64,000 nucleotides of DNA from Marinobacter pelagius. Its GTDB lineage: Bacteria > Pseudomonadota > Gammaproteobacteria > Pseudomonadales > Oleiphilaceae. Position numbers and translations under genes: made by a program. Shown piece by piece: positions 1-10,353 of this stretch. The notes beneath the pieces are model-generated. The model saw only the letters and a program-made list of their open reading frames with translations, was not told the DNA's origin and did not search any database. Within the stretch, counting starts at the first letter, position 1, and each line of letters opens with the position of its first letter. The stretch lies in contig NZ_QNRO01000009.1 of assembly GCF_003315345.1 (NCBI RefSeq), positions 62,001-126,000 on the forward strand, given 5' to 3'.

Positions 1-289
1 AGCCATGCAACAGAGCCTTGTGGCCGACAGTCACATCGTCTCCGAGCGTCAGCAGATAACCGCCAGGGTTGTAGTCACTGGCATGGGTGATATGAAGCAC
101 GGACCCATCCTGAATACTGCAACGATCCCCGATCCGGATCTTGTGCATGTCACCCCGCACCACAGTCATCGGCCAGATCGATACATCTTCACCGGTCTGG
201 ACATCCCCAATCACCACGGCACTGGGATCGACCCAGCACCGTTCCCCAAAATGTGGCGTAATACCCTTGTGAGAGCGTACATTCGTCAT
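1..289 (-). CDS. Gamma-carbonic anhydrase family protein (partial)
   Basis: The minus-strand frame from the ATG at 289 reads MTNVRSHKGITPHFGE and continues to the window edge, so the C-terminal part is missing. Hexapeptide-repeat spacing of small hydrophobic residues (for example VVIGDVQTGEDVSIWP, then VVRGDMHKIRIGDRC) marks a left-handed beta-helix of the YrdA/gamma-carbonic anhydrase family. Such proteins are trimers that bind a metal through histidines; HITHASDY holds a likely ligand pair. Activity in this subfamily is often unproven. It is divergent from the downstream oligopeptidase gene, a neighbour pairing familiar from pseudomonads. Family assignment is firm; the reaction is not. Confidence 0.85.
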   Translation of the reverse strand, partial: MTNVRSHKGITPHFGERCWVDPSAVVIGDVQTGEDVSIWPMTVVRGDMHKIRIGDRCSIQDGSVLHITHASDYNPGGYLLTLGDDVTVGHKALLHG

Positions 290-325
290 TACATATACCT
301 TTGGTCGGTTTGCCCCGAGGCCTGG

Positions 326-522
326 GGCACCTGTGGGAGAGACCCTTCCAAAACTGTGCGGAGCCATGGATGGCGGAGCTCAAGCGTCACATGGGTGAGG
401 CTGAGCGTTTATGAAGCAAAGCTTCATGCATCAGCCGAACGACTGCAATCTATGATTGCAGGCCGGACCCCGGAGGGGTGCCGCAAGGAGCGTGTTTTGG
501 AAGGGTCTCTCCCACAGGTGCC
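326..522. repeat. Long palindromic repeat element, copy 1 (29-bp perfect arms)
   Basis: Bases 326-354 are exactly complementary in inverted order to 494-522. The inside begins with a stretch (351-390) identical over 40 nt to 41513-41552 in a second element of this window. Relative to that copy, copy 1 carries about 87 extra bases (391-477) that fold into three more small hairpins: 411-417/421-427, 443-450/454-461 and 467-471/475-479. The element lies between the divergent carbonic anhydrase and prlC genes, so it is unlikely to be just a terminator. It fills most of the 292-base gap between those genes. Confidence 0.85.
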
Positions 523-581
523 TGCCCCGCGAGTAGAGGCACCGAAACTACCTTAGATGCAAAGAGCTGAGAAGAGGACTT

Positions 582-2627
582 ATGAATAACCCGTTACTGA
601 CCGACGATCTGTTGCCGAAGTTTGACCACGTGCGCACCGAGCACATGGAAACGGCAATTGACCAGATTCTCAGCGAGAACCGCATGAAGATCAGCCAGCT
701 CGCCGAGCAGGACGATCCCACCTGGGACACCCTGGCCCAGCCCATGCAGGCGCTGGAAGACAAGCTCTCCAACGCCTGGTCGGTGATTTCACACCTGAAC
801 GGGGTGATGAACAACGACGAGCTGCGCAAGGTCTACAAGAACTGCCTGGAGAAGCTGACCGAGTACAGCACCGAAATCAGCCAGAACGAAGCCCTGTGCA
901 ACGCCTACAAGAAACTGGCGGAACGGGATGACTTCAAGGACCTGAGCGAGCCCCAGCGCAAGTCGGTGGAAAACACCCTGCGCGATTTCCACCTGGGCGG
1001 TGTCGACCTGCCAGCGGACAAGAAAAAGCGTTATGCCGACCTGTCCCGGGAGCTGGCGGAGCTGTCCAACAAGTTCAGTGACAACGTACTGGATGCCACT
1101 CAGCACTGGTACAAGCAGATCAACGACGTGGACGAGCTGTCCGGCCTACCGGAAACCGCCATCGAGGGCGCGAAACAGGCAGCGCGCCAGAAAGAGCTGG
1201 ACGGCTATGTGATCACCCTGGACTTCCCCAGCTTCTACCCGGTCATGACCTACTGCGACAACCGCGACCTGCGTCGGGAAGTCTACGAAGCCTTCGTCAC
1301 CCGCGCCTCCGACCAGGGCCCGGACGCCGCTACCTGGGACAATACTCCGGTCATGGCGGAAATCCTCAAGCGTCGTCACGCCCTGTCCCAGCTGCTGGGC
1401 TTCAACAATTACGCCGAACGCTCCCTGGCTACCAAGATGGCCCGGAGTGTTGAAGAGGTGCTGGAGTTCCTGAACCAGCTGGCGGCCAAATCGAAGCCGG
1501 TGGCGGAAAAGGAATTTGCCGAACTGAAAGCCTTCGCCAAAGACGAGCATGGGGTGGAGGATCTGCAGGCCTGGGATATCGGTTACTACAGCGAGAAGCT
1601 GCGCCAGAAACAGTACGACATCTCCCCGGAAACCCTGCGCCCATGGTTCCCGGTCAACAAGGTGGTGCCGGGTCTGTTCCGCGTGGCCGAGAAGCTGTTC
1701 GATGTCCAGATCGAGGAACGCCCCGAAGTCGAGACCTGGCACGAAGATGCAACTGCTTATTGCATCAGCCGCCATGGCGAACCGGTAGCCTGGTTCTATT
1801 TGGATCTGTTCGCCCGTCAGGGCAAGCGTGGCGGAGCCTGGATGGCCGACTGCCGGGTACGCTGGCGTGACCAGCGCGGCCGCCTGCAACTGCCGGTGGC
1901 ATTCCTGACCTGTAACTTCACCCCGCCGGTGAATGGCAAGCCGTCACTGCTCACCCACGACGAAGTGACCACCCTGTTCCACGAATTCGGACACGGCCTG
2001 CACCACATGCTGACCCAGGTGGACGTACTGGACGTATCCGGCATCAACGGGGTGGCCTGGGACGCAGTGGAGCTGCCCAGCCAGTTCCTGGAGAACTGGT
2101 GCTGGAACCCGGATTCCCTGGCACTGATCGCCAGCCACCACGAAACCGGCGAGCCACTGCCGGAGGACCTGTTGCAGAAATTGCTGGCGGCCAAGAACTT
2201 CCAGTCCGGCATGGCCATGGTGCGCCAGCTCGAGTTCTCGTTGTTCGACTTCCGCCTGCACGCGGAATTCACCGACGAGGCTCCCACCAATCCGCTGGAC
2301 ATGCACCGCAAGGTGCGGGAAGAGATCGCCGTGGTGGAAGCACCGGAGTTCAACCGCTTCCCCAACGCCTTCTCCCACATCTTCGCCGGCGGCTATGCGG
2401 CGGGCTACTACAGCTACAAGTGGGCGGAAGTGCTGGCGGCGGATGCCTTCTCCCTGTTCGAAGAGAAAGGCATCTTCGACCCGGAAACCGGCAAGGCCTT
2501 CCTGCAGAACATTCTGGAGAAAGGCGGCTCCCAGGAGCCCATGGAACTGTTCAAGGCCTTCCGCGGTCGGGAACCCCAGGTGGACGCCCTGTTGAGACAA
2601 TCCGGCATCACGGACGAAGCTGCCTGA
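582..2627 (+). CDS. prlC: Oligopeptidase A (M3 family zinc metallopeptidase)
   Basis: This 681-residue protein matches the usual length of PrlC/OpdA, a cytoplasmic endopeptidase that degrades short peptides, including cleaved signal peptides. The M3 zinc site HEFGH lies at residues 467-471, with a downstream glutamate in WDAVELPSQ as the probable third ligand. The ATG at 582 is preceded by a GAAGAGGA ribosome site about five bases away. It is followed 71 bases later by the zinc-ribbon gene, probably co-transcribed. No frameshift or truncation is visible. Confidence 0.95.
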   Translation: MNNPLLTDDLLPKFDHVRTEHMETAIDQILSENRMKISQLAEQDDPTWDTLAQPMQALEDKLSNAWSVISHLNGVMNNDELRKVYKNCLEKLTEYSTEISQNEALCNAYKKLAERDDFKDLSEPQRKSVENTLRDFHLGGVDLPADKKKRYADLSRELAELSNKFSDNVLDATQHWYKQINDVDELSGLPETAIEGAKQAARQKELDGYVITLDFPSFYPVMTYCDNRDLRREVYEAFVTRASDQGPDAATWDNTPVMAEILKRRHALSQLLGFNNYAERSLATKMARSVEEVLEFLNQLAAKSKPVAEKEFAELKAFAKDEHGVEDLQAWDIGYYSEKLRQKQYDISPETLRPWFPVNKVVPGLFRVAEKLFDVQIEERPEVETWHEDATAYCISRHGEPVAWFYLDLFARQGKRGGAWMADCRVRWRDQRGRLQLPVAFLTCNFTPPVNGKPSLLTHDEVTTLFHEFGHGLHHMLTQVDVLDVSGINGVAWDAVELPSQFLENWCWNPDSLALIASHHETGEPLPEDLLQKLLAAKNFQSGMAMVRQLEFSLFDFRLHAEFTDEAPTNPLDMHRKVREEIAVVEAPEFNRFPNAFSHIFAGGYAAGYYSYKWAEVLAADAFSLFEEKGIFDPETGKAFLQNILEKGGSQEPMELFKAFRGREPQVDALLRQSGITDEAA

Positions 2628-2698
2628 TACAATGTCGGTAATTGGCCGGGTGGAGCCCTGCGAAGCCCGGCTGCCGATCTGAGAAACCGGAGTAAGCT

Positions 2699-2956
2699 AT
2701 GGCAAGTCCGAAACGTTTCATCGCCGGTGCGGTTTGCCCCCGCTGTGCGGAGATGGACAAGATCATGATGTTCACGGATGACAACGACAAGCAGATACGC
2801 GAGTGCGTGGCCTGCGGGTTCACCGATGGGTTGTCCGAGGAGCCGGATACCCGGGTGCTGGAGCTGGAGACCCGGGTGAACAAGCGCAAGAACGAGGATG
2901 ATCACACCGTCAAGCAGGTGGTGTTTTTTAAGTCTTCTGCCGACAACGGCGAGTAG
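2699..2956 (+). CDS. YheV-family small zinc-ribbon protein
   Basis: This 85-residue protein has two CxxC knuckles, CPRC near residue 13 and CVAC near residue 37, that would bind one zinc ion. The C-terminal half is charged, with the segment ETRVNKRKNEDD. This is the pattern of the YheV putative zinc-ribbon family, whose function is unknown. It follows prlC on the same strand and has an SD-like GGAGTAAGCT before the ATG. The intergenic stretch to the convergent antiporter gene (2957-3019) is C/G-rich with no clear terminator. Confidence 0.85.
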   Translation: MASPKRFIAGAVCPRCAEMDKIMMFTDDNDKQIRECVACGFTDGLSEEPDTRVLELETRVNKRKNEDDHTVKQVVFFKSSADNGE

Positions 2957-3019
2957 GCCGTCCCTCCCGGCCCCCTCGTAGCCCCCCCAACCGGGAAGGA
3001 AGGCTACATAAGGACCAGC

Positions 3020-4342
3020 TTAGAGAACCATAGCCGCCAACCACCCAAAGCCGAGCAACGGCAGATTGTAGTGCAGGAACGTCGGCACCACCGTATCCCA
3101 GATGTGGTTATGCTGGCCGTCGACGTTCAGGCCGGCGGTGGGGCCGAGGGTGGAGTCGGAGGCCGGGGAACCGGCGTCACCCAGAGCGCCGGCAGTGCCG
3201 ACCAGGGCCACGATGGCCAGGGGGCTGAAGCCCATCTGCAGGGCCAATGGGACATACAGGGCCGCGATGATCGGGATGGTGGAGAAGGACGAGCCGATGC
3301 CCATGGTGATCAGCAGGCCTACCGCCAGCATCAGGAAGGCGGCCAGGGGCTTGTTCTCGCCGATGGCGGCGACGGAGCCCTCCACCAGGGTGGCGATGTC
3401 GCCGGTTTCCCGCATCACTTCCGCAAAGCCGTTGGCGGCGATCATGATGAAGCCAATCATGGCAAGCATTTTCATGCCCTCGGTGAACAGGTCATCGGCC
3501 TCTTTCCACTTCACTACGCCGGACAGGTTAAACAGCACGAAGCCGGCCAAGGCGCCCAGGATCATCGAGCCCAGCCAGAGCTGGACCACGAAGGCGACCA
3601 CGATGGCGGCCAGGGCCATGATCAGGGTGCGGGGGCTGTAGCTCACGTTGACCCGCTCGGTCTTCGCAATCGCTTCCATGTTGTACTTGCGGTCACCACG
3701 ATAGCTGAAGAATACCGCGATCAGCAGGCCTACCAGCATACCCAGGGCCGGCAAGGCCATGGCGGACATGACGTTCAGCTCGCTGGCGTCGACGCCGTTG
3801 TCAGCCACGTTCGCCAGCAGGATTTCGTTCAGGTAGATGCCGCCGAAACCCACCGGCAGGAACATGTACGGGGTGATCAGGCCGAAGGTCAATACGCAGG
3901 CGACCAGCCGGCGGTCCATGTTGAGTTTGGCCATCACGTACAGGAGCGGCGGTACCACCAGCGGGATAAATGCGATGTGGATCGGCAGGATGTTCTGGGA
4001 CGAGATGGCGATGGCCAGCAGCAGCCCGACGATCAGGAAACGGATGCCGGTGGCCGCCGTGCCGTCTTCCTGGCGGCCCACCAGGGCCAGGGCGCGGTCG
4101 GCCAGGGCGTGGGCGAGGCCGGATTTGCCGATGGCGACGGCGAAGGCACCCAGGGTGGCGTAGGACAGTGCGACGGTGGCTCCACCGCCCAGCCCATTGT
4201 TGAAGGCTTCGATAGTGGCGTCCAGGGACATGCCGGCGATCAGGCCGCCGGAGATGGCGCCCACGATCAGGGCAACGACAACGTGAATGCGGCACAGGCT
4301 CAGTACGAGCATGATCAGTACCGCGGCAACAACGGCATTCAT
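3020..4342 (-). CDS. Na+/H+ antiporter family membrane protein
   Basis: This 440-residue protein is almost entirely hydrophobic, with roughly a dozen predicted membrane segments. Sequence such as [11 protein letters not shown] near the N-terminus and the glycine-rich C-terminal stretch [14 protein letters not shown] fit the Na+/H+ antiporter family (NhaC/YuiF-like, PF03553). Members exchange sodium or drive uptake of other solutes across the inner membrane. It is the last gene of a minus-strand group but lies 115 bases after its upstream neighbour, behind a hairpin, so it may be transcribed alone. Substrate cannot be decided from sequence. Confidence 0.8.
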   Translation of the reverse strand: MNAVVAAVLIMLVLSLCRIHVVVALIVGAISGGLIAGMSLDATIEAFNNGLGGGATVALSYATLGAFAVAIGKSGLAHALADRALALVGRQEDGTAATGIRFLIVGLLLAIAISSQNILPIHIAFIPLVVPPLLYVMAKLNMDRRLVACVLTFGLITPYMFLPVGFGGIYLNEILLANVADNGVDASELNVMSAMALPALGMLVGLLIAVFFSYRGDRKYNMEAIAKTERVNVSYSPRTLIMALAAIVVAFVVQLWLGSMILGALAGFVLFNLSGVVKWKEADDLFTEGMKMLAMIGFIMIAANGFAEVMRETGDIATLVEGSVAAIGENKPLAAFLMLAVGLLITMGIGSSFSTIPIIAALYVPLALQMGFSPLAIVALVGTAGALGDAGSPASDSTLGPTAGLNVDGQHNHIWDTVVPTFLHYNLPLLGFGWLAAMVL

Positions 4343-4373
4343 GGCAAACTCCGGGTAGGAATCAACGGTTTTA

Positions 4374-4394
4374 CCGGCCCCTCATGGGGGCCGG
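4374..4394 (-). terminator. Possible hairpin between DUF1653 and antiporter genes
   Basis: CCGGCCCC (4374-4381) and GGGGCCGG (4387-4394) can form an eight-pair stem with a short loop in the gap between two minus-strand genes. No good T-run follows, so termination is a weak inference. Confidence 0.3.
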
Positions 4395-4457
4395 CGTCAT
4401 GAAAAGCGCGCTAATGTGCAGGAAATGACCGCCCGAGTCAAAACGGGATTCCCGAAC

Positions 4458-4685
4458 TCAGTCGTCGATGCGGGCAAAGCGGGGAACCTGTTCCCCGGCG
4501 ACTTCCACGGTTTCCCGGAACATGGCCAGGGGGCGCACCCAGAGGCTGTGGTCACCGTACAGGCAGCGGTAGACCACCAGGGGCTCCTCGGTTTCGCTGT
4601 GCCGGGCCACGCCGATCACTTCGTAATCCTGGCCCTTGTAGTGGCGGTAACGCCCGGGGCTTATGGTCGGTTTCTTGTCAGTCAT
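4458..4685 (-). CDS. DUF1653 domain protein
   Basis: This 75-residue cytoplasmic protein begins MTDKKPTISPGRYRHYKGQDYEV and contains LVVYRCLYGD followed by LWVRPLAMF. That is the whole of the DUF1653 fold, a small beta-rich domain of unknown function found alone in many proteobacteria. An AAGGG ribosome site precedes the ATG. It lies 11 bases after the DoxX gene on the same strand, so the two are probably co-transcribed. Confidence 0.85.
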   Translation of the reverse strand: MTDKKPTISPGRYRHYKGQDYEVIGVARHSETEEPLVVYRCLYGDHSLWVRPLAMFRETVEVAGEQVPRFARIDD

Positions 4686-4696
4686 GGTCAGCCCTT

Positions 4697-5083
4697 TCAG
4701 TTCTTGAGCTTGTACCTGCCGGGCCCGAGGAAGACGACGGCGACGGCGGTGAACAGGAAGAACAGCTGGAGTTCCAGCGCCAGACCACCGTTGCGGCCCA
4801 GTGCCAGCAGTTCATGGGCATGGACCAGGACAATGGCCACGACCATGTTGAACACGATCAGCATCGCACCGATCCGGGTCTGGTAGCCCAGGATCACCAT
4901 CAGCGGCGCAATCAGTTCGCCGATGAACACGCCATAGGCCAGGAAAGCGGGTAGCCCGTGGCTGGCCAGCTCCCCTTCGATAAAGCCGATGCCGTTGAGC
5001 AGCTTGGCGATGCCGTGGAACAGCATCAGTCCGCCCAAGGTCAAGCGCAGAATGAGTTTACCCAGATCGGAGTTTTCCAGCAT
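4697..5083 (-). CDS. DoxX family membrane protein
   Basis: This 128-residue protein has four hydrophobic segments and the family features LILRLTLGGLMLFHGIAKLLNG at the N-terminus and an HAHE motif before the third segment. DoxX proteins are small inner-membrane proteins linked in some bacteria to quinone or thiol redox chemistry, but most are uncharacterised. The start is supported by an AGGAG ribosome site seven bases upstream. It is the middle gene of a minus-strand run between an unknown protein and DUF1653. Confidence 0.85.
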   Translation of the reverse strand: MLENSDLGKLILRLTLGGLMLFHGIAKLLNGIGFIEGELASHGLPAFLAYGVFIGELIAPLMVILGYQTRIGAMLIVFNMVVAIVLVHAHELLALGRNGGLALELQLFFLFTAVAVVFLGPGRYKLKN

Positions 5084-5133
5084 GACGTCTCCTGTGGCTG
5101 ATTGCAGTCTTGGAAAGCCGCCAAGGATACCGT

Positions 5134-5844
5134 CTAAACCAGACCTCCGCCCAGTGAAAACCGGATATGATTCCGGACCAGCAGGTTTTCCCAGTACTGG
5201 CGCATCCAGTTCCAGGCCGCGTTGTTGACCTGTTCAACAAAGGGATCCAGGTTCAGATTGTAATAGTCCGGTGTGCCGGCAATCTGCAGTACCGTAACCG
5301 TGACCGAATCATCCAGCTCGTTGGCGAAGGGTTCGCCGATCAGTTCGTGAACCAGCAGGTTGGCGCGGGTGGCCTCGATGTCCACCAGTTCGCTCTTGCG
5401 GATGGAACGGTTGTTCTCGTGCATTTCTTCCATCAACCGGTGGCACAGGTAGGCGCGGATCAACAGGCCATCGAGTCCGTCGTAGCGAACCAGCAGAACA
5501 GAAGGTTGGGTAAAGTAACGGATGGCGGCGTCCACGAAGGGCCGGAACAGCTCGGCTTTGCCTGCCTCACGGGCGCAGGCTTCCACGCATTCGATCAGCC
5601 GTGGCGCCATCTCGATGTATTCGATGGCGAACTGGAACAGCGCGGTGGCCGGCTGGTAACCCTCGATCACCACAGACGACGGCAACCGCTCTGCCTTCTC
5701 GCGGAGCTGGCGAAGGAAAGTCCCGGATCGGGCTTCCTTGCGCCGGGCGTCGTCAATGATTTCGAGCACTACCTGTGGTGTCATGTGAGGAGATGCCAGT
5801 GTCTGTGCTAATTGAGGTCGCAAGGCGCCTCCCGTTGTCTGCAA
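5134..5844 (-). CDS. Unknown protein, 236 residues
   Basis: I do not recognise a named family. The protein is soluble, acidic and mostly helical by composition, with no signal peptide or membrane segment. A second possible start, ATG at 5784 (MTPQVVLEIID), would remove 20 residues; the upstream N-terminal stretch is low in recognisable structure. The C-terminal region has an aromatic cluster, NNAAWNWMRQYWENLL. It is the first gene of the group leading to doxX and DUF1653, with 50 bases between it and doxX. Coding is supported by consistent codon use over the whole frame. Confidence 0.7.
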   Translation of the reverse strand: MQTTGGALRPQLAQTLASPHMTPQVVLEIIDDARRKEARSGTFLRQLREKAERLPSSVVIEGYQPATALFQFAIEYIEMAPRLIECVEACAREAGKAELFRPFVDAAIRYFTQPSVLLVRYDGLDGLLIRAYLCHRLMEEMHENNRSIRKSELVDIEATRANLLVHELIGEPFANELDDSVTVTVLQIAGTPDYYNLNLDPFVEQVNNAAWNWMRQYWENLLVRNHIRFSLGGGLV

Positions 5845-5986
5845 CGAGTCAATCAGTGCAGCAGGAAGCGGTGCACTGTACCAACCCGCCTGCTGTTTCT
5901 GACTAGTGTAGTCGACATTTGTCCGCTTGCCGGTCCGTTGCCTGCAAAATACGACGCAGGGAAATTACCGTCCGGACAGGGCGGGA

Positions 5987-7315
5987 TCAGGACGGCTCGA
6001 ACCAGCGCCCGGCCCGGGTGTGGGACCAGCACAGCCAGCCCATCGTGACGGCCCGGGCGAGCATCAGGCAGATCAGGGAGAACCACAGGCCGTGGTTGCC
6101 CCAGCCGGTTGTCAGCCACCATACCGGCAGGAACACGCCCAGGGCAGAGAGCAGCATGGTGTTCTGCATATCCCGGGTGCGGGTGGCTCCGATGAAAACG
6201 CCGTCCAGCAGGAAACCCCAAACCGCGGCGAACGGCAGCAGCCACAGCCACGGCAGGTATTCCCAGGCGGTCACCCGGACCGACTCGATGCCGGTGAGCA
6301 GTGCGATCAGATGCCGCCCGCCGAAGACAAAGACAATGGTCAGCAGCAGGGCGCCCCACAGCGACCACCGCAGGGCGCTGCGGAACACCACGCGGAACCG
6401 GCGCCGGCTGTTCTTGCCGATGGCCTCGCCGATCAATGCCTCGGCGGCATTGGCGAAGCCGTCCAGGGCGTTGGAGATGACCAGCAGAAAGGTGATCAGC
6501 ACGGCGTTGGCGGCCAGGATGGTATCGCCCTGTCGGGCACCCTGGGCGGTAAAGAAGGCCAGCACCAGTAACAGGGCGATGGTCCGCACCATGATGAAAC
6601 GGTTGACCCGAAGGATTTTCAGGTAGTCGGCCAGCTGCCCGAAGAGTTCCCGGGTCAGGCGCTGCCCCTCCGGCAGGCGGGTCAGCACAATGGCGAAGCC
6701 GATCATGGCGGCGCCGTATTCGGCGATCACCGTGGCAATGGCCACACCCCGGCTGTTCCAGCCCAGCCCGGTCACGAACAGCACATCCAGCACGATGTTG
6801 AGGCCGTTGGCGACGATCAGCATGATCATCGGCCCCCGGGGAAACTGCATGCCGATCAGCCAGCCCACCAGGGTGTACTGGCACAGCACCGCCGGCGCGC
6901 TCCAGATTCGGATGGCGGCGTACTCGGCTGCAAGCTCCGTTACATCCGGGCTCGGATTCATCAGCGTCAGGCCGATGCGGATCAGCGGCTGGTGAAACAG
7001 GATCAGCAGCAGGCCGATGCCCACGGCAAGCAGCACCGAGCGCAGCAGCAACGCCACCTGACCAAAACCGTCCCGTTTGCCCCACGCCTGGGCTGCCAGG
7101 CCGGTGGTGCCCATGCGCATGAAGCCGAAGGTCCAGTACAGGATGCTGAACAGGTTGGCACCGACTGCGACCGCGCCGAGGTATTCCGGGCTTTCCAGAT
7201 AGCCCAATACGGCAGTATCCACCAGGCCCAGCAGGGGCACGGTCAGGTTGGTTAGCATCAGGGGCCAGGCCAGCGCCCAGAGACGCCGGTCGGTGGTGGC
7301 CAGTTGAAAAGTCAT
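5987..7315 (-). CDS. MATE family efflux transporter, DinF type
   Basis: This 442-residue protein has twelve predicted membrane segments and the duplicated MATE architecture. The N-terminus (LALAWPLMLTNL-like, then VPLLGLVDTAVLGYL) and the segment GFMRMGTTGLAAQAWG are characteristic of the DinF branch, which exports drugs or organic cations by sodium or proton exchange. No strong ribosome site precedes the ATG at 7315. It is divergent from the cytochrome oxidase operon, so the 204-base gap must hold both promoters. Confidence 0.9.
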   Translation of the reverse strand: MTFQLATTDRRLWALAWPLMLTNLTVPLLGLVDTAVLGYLESPEYLGAVAVGANLFSILYWTFGFMRMGTTGLAAQAWGKRDGFGQVALLLRSVLLAVGIGLLLILFHQPLIRIGLTLMNPSPDVTELAAEYAAIRIWSAPAVLCQYTLVGWLIGMQFPRGPMIMLIVANGLNIVLDVLFVTGLGWNSRGVAIATVIAEYGAAMIGFAIVLTRLPEGQRLTRELFGQLADYLKILRVNRFIMVRTIALLLVLAFFTAQGARQGDTILAANAVLITFLLVISNALDGFANAAEALIGEAIGKNSRRRFRVVFRSALRWSLWGALLLTIVFVFGGRHLIALLTGIESVRVTAWEYLPWLWLLPFAAVWGFLLDGVFIGATRTRDMQNTMLLSALGVFLPVWWLTTGWGNHGLWFSLICLMLARAVTMGWLCWSHTRAGRWFEPS

Positions 7316-7375
7316 ATTCGTTCTGATTCTTAAAAATCCCGGGTTATCATCTTTAGGTTTAGTCGATTTTTTAGT

Positions 7376-7399
7376 CTTTTTTTGATCTGTGTCTATACT
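7376..7399 (+). promoter_or_regulatory. Possible promoter of the cytochrome oxidase operon
   Basis: A TATACT hexamer at 7394-7399 is a good -10 candidate, placing the start point near 7406 and a leader of about 115 bases before coxB. The upstream -35 is poor (T-rich, no clear TTGACA at 17-base spacing), so an activator may be needed. The rest of 7316-7519 is AT-rich and holds no gene. Confidence 0.3.
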
Positions 7400-7519
7400 C
7401 GAATTTGAAGTATCCGTAAGCAGGCTTTCACTCTGGTTTGGCTGGTGTTTCTGCGAGTGCCGTCAAAACAGAGGGATAACGCAAAATCCGACAAGAATAA
7501 CACTCTGTGGAGACACAGT

Positions 7520-8644
7520 ATGCGCGTGCACGCTAAGCGGGCAGGTGCCCTGTTGGGTGGTCTTGTGTTCCCGACCTGGTCCATGGCGGACTGGACGATG
7601 AACATGACGCCCGGGGTAACCGGCACCAGTAATGATATTTTCAGCCTTCACATGACCATTCTCTGGATCTGCGTCGTCATCGGCGTGGTGGTCTTCGGAG
7701 TCATGTTCTGGTCCATCTTCGCCCACCGCAAATCCCAGGGTCACAAACCGGCGAATTTCCACGAGAACACGATGGTGGAGATTCTCTGGACCATCATACC
7801 GTTTGTCATCCTGGTGGTCATGGCGATTCCGGCTACGGCCACGCTGGTCGACATGTACGACACCACCGAGTCCGAGGTGGACATCAAGGTCACCGGTTAC
7901 CAGTGGAAGTGGCAATACGAGTATGTCGATCAGGACTTTGGCTACTTCTCCAACCTTGCGACTCCCCGCGATCAGATCGAGAACCGGCAGGACAAGGGCG
8001 AAAATTACCTGCTGGAGGTGGACAACCCGCTGATTGTCCCGGTCGGCAAGAAGGTCCGTCTGCTGCTGACCGCCAACGATGTCATTCATTCCTGGTGGGT
8101 GCCGGAATTTGGCGTGAAAAAAGATGCTATCCCCGGCTTCATTAACGAGGCCTGGTTCCGGGTGGATGAGCCGGGTACCTACCGTGGCCAGTGTACCGAG
8201 CTCTGTGGCAAGGACCATGGCTTCATGCCGATCGTGGTTGAGGCGGTCCCGGAAGAGAAATTCAATGTTTGGCTGGCGGAACAGAAGGCGGCGGCCGAGA
8301 AAGAGCGTGAGCTGACGCAGAAGGACTGGACCATGGACGAGCTCATGGCCCGGGGCGAGAAGGCTTACCAGACCGCCTGTGCCGCCTGTCACCAGCCGGA
8401 CGGTAGTGGTGCTCCGCCCGCGTTCCCTGCGCTCAAGGGTAGCCCGATCGCGACAGGCGACATGACGGCCCATATCGATATTGTCGTCAACGGCAAGGCG
8501 GGCACAGCCATGCAGGCCTTCGGCAACCAGTTGAGCGAGGTGGACCTGGCGGCGGTGATTACCTACGAGCGGAATGCCTGGGGTAACAACACCGGTGAGA
8601 TGGTCACGCCCAAAGAAATTCTGGATTACAAGAACCAGCAGTAA
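7520..8644 (+). CDS. coxB: Cytochrome c oxidase subunit II with C-terminal cytochrome c domain
   Basis: Subunit II carries the CuA electron-entry site of the terminal oxidase. The product has a signal-like N-terminus, two membrane segments, then the periplasmic cupredoxin with C225, C229, H233 and M236 in CTELCGKDHGFM. A fused cytochrome c domain follows with the heme motif CAACH at residues 287-291, as in caa3-type enzymes. The start at 7520 is chosen because GGAG stands seven bases upstream; the longer frame from 7445 lacks a ribosome site and adds a charged, non-conserved stretch. The frame gives 374 residues. It is the first gene of the oxidase operon. Confidence 0.95.
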   Translation: MRVHAKRAGALLGGLVFPTWSMADWTMNMTPGVTGTSNDIFSLHMTILWICVVIGVVVFGVMFWSIFAHRKSQGHKPANFHENTMVEILWTIIPFVILVVMAIPATATLVDMYDTTESEVDIKVTGYQWKWQYEYVDQDFGYFSNLATPRDQIENRQDKGENYLLEVDNPLIVPVGKKVRLLLTANDVIHSWWVPEFGVKKDAIPGFINEAWFRVDEPGTYRGQCTELCGKDHGFMPIVVEAVPEEKFNVWLAEQKAAAEKERELTQKDWTMDELMARGEKAYQTACAACHQPDGSGAPPAFPALKGSPIATGDMTAHIDIVVNGKAGTAMQAFGNQLSEVDLAAVITYERNAWGNNTGEMVTPKEILDYKNQQ

Positions 8645-8701
8645 TCGACGCCAGATAATAACGATCACCAGCCACAATTAACGGCGGTAACGGGGGTTTT
8701 C

Positions 8702-10285
<1,584 letters not shown>

Positions 10286-10353
10286 ACCTCCGGCCAGACC
10301 GGTGAAGGCGAGAACAAAAACAAACGAAAACGGCTAAGCCATCGGAGACTGTC

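Noticed and set aside
326..522. Palindromic elements as a CRISPR array or coding repeat
   Set aside because: There is one palindrome per locus with no regular spacers, and the reading frames of the two copies diverge after the shared core.
5..556. Plus-strand frame of 183 residues
   Set aside because: It runs antisense through the carbonic anhydrase gene and then through the palindromic element; no conserved protein pattern.
3071..4402. Long plus-strand frame of 443 residues opposite the Na+/H+ antiporter
   Set aside because: Composition is rich in His, Gln and Gly as expected for the antisense of a hydrophobic high-GC gene; the minus strand has a clear membrane-protein pattern.
7445..7519. 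Longer N-terminus for subunit II
   Set aside because: No ribosome site and a charged stretch in front of the signal-like sequence; GGAG supports the start at 7520.
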